Below are positions 6,231 to 8,860 of a DNA stretch of 8,860 nt, piece by piece (position 1 is the first letter of the stretch; the number at the start of each line of letters is the position of its first letter). Below the pieces are notes generated by a model. It was not told the DNA's origin, did not search any database, and saw only the letters and a program-made list of their open reading frames with translations. The position numbers were made by a program, and so were the translations under genes. This DNA is from Betaproteobacteria bacterium (lineage in GTDB: Bacteria > Pseudomonadota > Gammaproteobacteria > Burkholderiales > SG8-39), in the NCBI GenBank assembly GCA_019237595.1, contig JAFAGU010000216.1:1-8860 (forward strand), in the 5' to 3' direction.

Positions 6231-6791
6231 GTGAATATCGCAGAGCTGAAGAAGGCCACCGAGCAGAAGATGGCGAAGAGCATCGAGGCGTTCAAGAACG
6301 ACCTCGGCAAGGTGCGGACAGGACGCGCGCATACGGGATTGCTCGACCATGTCCGGGTGGACTACTACGGCACGCCGACGCCGATCAACCAGGTCGCCAA
6401 GGTGATCCTGCTCGACTCGCGCACGATCGGCGTCACGCCCTTCGAGAAGAAGCTGATCACCACCATCGAGAAATCCATCCGCGAGTCCGACCTCGGCCTC
6501 AACCCGAGCACGAGCGGCGACACGATCCGCCTGCCGATGCCCGCGCTTACCGAGGAGCGCCGGCGCGAGCTCACGAAGGTCGTCAAGCACGAGGCCGAGA
6601 ACGCACGCGTGGCCGTTCGAAACCTCCGGCGCGACGCCAACCACCACCTGAAGGAAGCGCTCAAGAAGCACGAGGTTTCGGAGAACGACGAGCGCCGCGC
6701 CCAGGACGAGGTGCAGAAGCTCACCGACAAGCACATCGGAGAAATCGACCGCCTCCTGCAGGAAAAAGAAAAGGAGCTGATGGCCGTATGA
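6231..6791 (+). CDS. frr: Ribosome recycling factor
   Basis: RRF, together with EF-G, splits the post-termination ribosome so that it can be reused. The 186-residue product is the normal length (about 185). The N-terminal helix (IAELKKATEQKMAKSIEAF, 3-21) leads to the conserved KVRTGRAHTGLLD (27-39). The small beta domain follows (VDYYGTPTPINQVAKV, 43-58), with FEKKLITTIEKSI at 71-83 and LGLNPSTSGDTIRLPMPALTEERR at 88-111. The long C-terminal helices carry VRNLRRDANHHLK (129-141). The start is GTG behind a perfect AGGAGG. The stop TGA overlaps the uppS start as ATGA (6788-6791), so the two are likely coupled. Confidence 0.98.
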   Translation: MNIAELKKATEQKMAKSIEAFKNDLGKVRTGRAHTGLLDHVRVDYYGTPTPINQVAKVILLDSRTIGVTPFEKKLITTIEKSIRESDLGLNPSTSGDTIRLPMPALTEERRRELTKVVKHEAENARVAVRNLRRDANHHLKEALKKHEVSENDERRAQDEVQKLTDKHIGEIDRLLQEKEKELMAV

Positions 6792-7591
6792 GCAAGGCCG
6801 CCGCAGCAAAGGGCGGCTCGGGCCCCGCCGCGCCGGCTCATCCGAGCTCCACCCAGGGCGTCCCGCCGCACGACGGCGTTCCACGCCATGTCGCCATCAT
6901 CATGGACGGCAACGGCCGCTGGGCCAAGCAGCGCCATCTTCCCCGCTTCGCGGGCCACAAGCGGGGAGTGGAGGCGGTACGCGCCATCGTGCAGGCGTGC
7001 GGCGAGCGCGGGATCGCCTACCTGACGCTCTTCGCCTTCAGCTCGGAAAACTGGCGCCGGCCGGCGGAGGAGGTCGCGCTCCTCATGCAGCTCTTCCAGG
7101 CGGCGCTCGCGAGCGAAGCCGAGAAGCTCCATGCCAACAAGGTGCGCCTCAAGGTCGTCGGCGACCTCGAGCGCTTCGACGCGAAGATTCGCCACGCGAT
7201 CCTCCAGGCGGAGAACCTCACCGCCGCAAACCAGGCGCTCACGCTGACGATCGCGGCGAACTACGGCGGACGCTGGGACCTGCTGCAGGCCTTCAATCGG
7301 CTGCTCAAGGACGGCAAGACGGAGGTGGGAGAGAAGGACCTTGCCGCGCGCCTCGCCATGAGCTATGCGCCGGAGCCCGACCTTTTCATCCGCACCGGCG
7401 GGGAGCAGCGCGTGAGCAATTTCCTGCTCTGGCAGCTCGCCTACACGGAGCTCTACTTCACCGAGACGCTCTGGCCCGATTTCGACGCGGCCGCGCTCGA
7501 CGAGGCCATCGCTTCCTATCGCCAGCGCGAAAGGCGGTTCGGGCGCACGAGCGAGCAGGTCGCGCAGTCGAAGCGGGCCGAGGTCGCCTGA
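6788..7591 (+). CDS. uppS: Undecaprenyl diphosphate synthase (cis-prenyltransferase)
   Basis: UppS condenses isopentenyl diphosphate onto farnesyl diphosphate in cis configuration to make C55-PP, the carrier lipid for peptidoglycan and other surface polymers. The 267-residue protein contains HVAIIMDGNGRWAKQR (34-49) with the catalytic Asp at 40, GHKRGVEAVR, LTLFAFSSENWRRP, and the C-terminal RTGGEQRVSNFLLWQLAY with TELYFTETLWPDF. The first 30 or so residues (Ala/Pro/Gly-rich, with PSSTQGVPPHDGVP) precede the conserved fold and look disordered; there is no later in-frame ATG, GTG or TTG before the HVAIIMDG motif, so the long form is the only option. AAGGAG (6771-6776) lies 11 bases before the ATG. 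The stop TGA (7589-7591) is two bases before the cdsA TTG. The chain length of the product cannot be read from sequence, but the operon supports the C55 role. Confidence 0.96.
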   Translation: MSKAAAAKGGSGPAAPAHPSSTQGVPPHDGVPRHVAIIMDGNGRWAKQRHLPRFAGHKRGVEAVRAIVQACGERGIAYLTLFAFSSENWRRPAEEVALLMQLFQAALASEAEKLHANKVRLKVVGDLERFDAKIRHAILQAENLTAANQALTLTIAANYGGRWDLLQAFNRLLKDGKTEVGEKDLAARLAMSYAPEPDLFIRTGGEQRVSNFLLWQLAYTELYFTETLWPDFDAAALDEAIASYRQRERRFGRTSEQVAQSKRAEVA

Positions 7592-7593
7592 CC

Positions 7594-8400
7594 TTGTCCG
7601 CGGCGCTGGGCGCGCGCCTTGCGACCGCCGCGGGGCTGATCGCTGCGCTCCTCGCTGCGCTCTTCTTCCTGCCCCGCAGCGCGCTGGCCGCCGTCGCGGC
7701 TTGCGTCGCCTTGCTTGGCGGCTGGGAATGGGCGCGGCTCTGCGGGTTCCCGCGCGTCGCATCCCAGGCGTACGCCGTCGCAGCGGCCCTGTGCGTCGCC
7801 GGCCTCGCATGGACCGGCGCCGGACGTGCGGCACTGGTGATCGGCGCCGCCTTCTGGCTCGCGGTCGCGCCGCTTTGGCTATGGCGCGGAGTGAAAGCGG
7901 CCCATCGGCCGCTCCTGGCCGCGGCCGGCCTCGCGGTTCTCGTGCCGGCGGCGCTCGCGCTCACGCTCCTCTCGCCGCTCCAGGCGCTGCTCGCGTTGAT
8001 GCTCACCTGGATTGCCGATACCGCGGCCTATTTCGCCGGCAGCCGCTTCGGCCGGCGCAAGCTCGCGCCGACGATCAGTCCCGGGAAGACCTGGGAAGGC
8101 GTTTTCGGCGCGCTCGGCGCAAGCCTGGCCTATGGCGCGGCCTGCGCCGCCCTCGTTCCGCAGCTGCGCGCCGGCATCAGCGGGGCCGGCTGGGCGGTTT
8201 ACGGGGCCGCAATCGTGCTACTTTGCGTGGCCAGCGTCATCGGCGATCTCTTCGAGTCCGCCGCGAAAAGGCAGGCTTCGGTGAAAGACAGCGGCAACCT
8301 ACTTCCGGGACACGGGGGTGTCCTCGACCGGATCGACAGCGCGACGGCGGTGCTGCCGCTCGCGGCAGTCCTTTGGCCCTACGTCGGGCTCGGCCGATGA
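7594..8400 (+). CDS. cdsA: Phosphatidate cytidylyltransferase (CDP-diglyceride synthase)
   Basis: CdsA converts phosphatidic acid and CTP to CDP-diacylglycerol, the precursor of all phospholipids in the inner membrane. The 268-residue protein is strongly hydrophobic. I see about seven or eight membrane segments, for example residues 8-26, 30-44, 58-73, 78-97, 107-126, 128-147, 170-190 and 199-217. The family signature is complete: SAAKRQASVKDSGNLLPGHG at 222-241, followed by GVLDRIDS, with the metal-binding DSG and DRID groups. The preceding loop ADTAAYFAGSRFGRRKLAPT (141-160) and ISPGKTWEG are also typical. The start is TTG 7594-7596, with GAGGT (7580-7584) upstream. CTG 7588 is a less likely alternative. 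The hydrophobic N-terminus lines up with E. coli CdsA as I recall it. The stop overlaps the dxr start as ATGA. Confidence 0.94.
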   Translation: MSAALGARLATAAGLIAALLAALFFLPRSALAAVAACVALLGGWEWARLCGFPRVASQAYAVAAALCVAGLAWTGAGRAALVIGAAFWLAVAPLWLWRGVKAAHRPLLAAAGLAVLVPAALALTLLSPLQALLALMLTWIADTAAYFAGSRFGRRKLAPTISPGKTWEGVFGALGASLAYGAACAALVPQLRAGISGAGWAVYGAAIVLLCVASVIGDLFESAAKRQASVKDSGNLLPGHGGVLDRIDSATAVLPLAAVLWPYVGLGR

Positions 8401-8860
8401 ACGTCACCATCCTCGGCGCGACCGGATCCATCGGCGCGAGCACCCTCGAGGTCATGGCCCTGCATCCGGAGCGCTTCCGCGCTTTCGCGCTCACGGCGCA
8501 CGCGGGCGCGGAACCGCTCCTCGAGCTTTGCAGGCGTCATCGCCCGCGGTACGCGGTTCTCTCGGGCGTCAAGGAAGACGCGACGCTGCGCGGGCGCTTT
8601 TCCGAGGCGGGCACGGAACTTCTCTTCGGCACGGCAGGACTCGAGCTTGCTGCCGCGCATCCCGATTCCGATGCCGTCATGGCGGCCATCGTCGGCGCGG
8701 CAGGCCTCCACGCCACGCTCGCCGCGGCCCGCGCCGGGAAGAGGCTCCTCCTCGCGAACAAGGAAGCGCTCGTCATGGCCGGGCCTCTTTTCATGCGTGC
8801 GGCGCGCGAGGGCGGGGCGGAAATCCTGCCCGTCGACAGCGAGCACAACGCCGTCTTCCA
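8397..8860 (+). CDS. dxr: 1-deoxy-D-xylulose 5-phosphate reductoisomerase, N-terminal part (3' end outside window)
   Basis: Dxr (IspC) catalyses the NADPH-dependent rearrangement of DXP to MEP, the first committed step of the non-mevalonate isoprenoid route. 154 codons are present and the frame is still open at the window end; the whole protein is usually near 390-400 residues. The NADPH-binding Rossmann motif ILGATGSIGASTLEV is at 5-19. DAVMAAIVGAAGLHATLAA (92-110) and KRLLLANKEALVMAG (115-129) follow. VDSEHNAVF (146-154) carries the metal-binding residues D147 and E149. The start is ATG 8397-8399, overlapping the cdsA stop by four bases. Located two genes after uppS, it supplies the isoprenoid precursors that UppS uses. 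In related genomes rseP and bamA usually follow; that part is not visible here. Confidence 0.96.
   Translation, partial: MNVTILGATGSIGASTLEVMALHPERFRAFALTAHAGAEPLLELCRRHRPRYAVLSGVKEDATLRGRFSEAGTELLFGTAGLELAAAHPDSDAVMAAIVGAAGLHATLAAARAGKRLLLANKEALVMAGPLFMRAAREGGAEILPVDSEHNAVF

Noticed and set aside
6365..7834. A 489-residue open frame on the minus strand, antisense to frr, uppS and cdsA
   Set aside because: Very Arg-rich, without motifs, and it crosses three well-supported genes.
1..8860. Search for a novel system: mobile element ends, CRISPR repeats, toxin-antitoxin pairs, tRNA genes, phage genes, long tandem repeats
   Set aside because: None was seen by eye. The genes are tightly packed, conserved and uniform in composition, and only one gap exceeds 100 bases.

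Overview
The window is an ordinary, well-conserved block of core genes from a GC-rich proteobacterium. The best fit is Betaproteobacteria: gene order is map-glnD divergent from rpsB-tsf-pyrH-frr-uppS-cdsA-dxr, and the S2 and PyrH sequences look beta-type to me (recalled, not searched). I see no mobile element, CRISPR array, tRNA, rRNA or foreign-looking segment, and no new biological system. The points worth a second look are in how the genes are joined and controlled.

Left part (1-3641). The window opens inside a plus-strand gene for a major facilitator superfamily transporter, of which only the last 78 residues are present. It converges on glnD, and the two stop codons share the same CTAG. 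On the minus strand, map (methionine aminopeptidase) is followed after three bases by glnD (PII uridylyltransferase/uridylyl-removing enzyme). This pair links N-terminal protein maturation with nitrogen sensing, probably on one transcript.

Middle (3642-3793). This 152-base divergent intergenic region is the main regulatory site. It holds a likely extended -10 promoter for rpsB, a likely overlapping -10 for map on the other strand, and a leader of about 125 bases before rpsB with a long closing stem that resembles a ribosomal-protein leader.

Right part (3794-8860). rpsB (ribosomal protein S2) is followed by an intrinsic terminator and then by tsf (EF-Ts), pyrH (UMP kinase), frr (ribosome recycling factor), uppS (undecaprenyl diphosphate synthase), cdsA (CDP-diglyceride synthase) and the first 154 codons of dxr (DXP reductoisomerase), which runs off the window end. 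From tsf onward every junction except pyrH-frr (22 bases) is a 4-base overlap or a 2-base gap, so this looks like one operon. It moves from translation (S2, EF-Ts, RRF) through pyrimidine nucleotide supply (UMP kinase) to envelope lipid precursors. Dxr makes isoprenoid precursors, UppS makes the C55 carrier lipid from them, and CdsA makes CDP-diacylglycerol for phospholipids. Five genes use non-ATG starts: GTG for glnD, rpsB and frr, TTG for pyrH and cdsA. No gene-free stretch reaches 300 bases.
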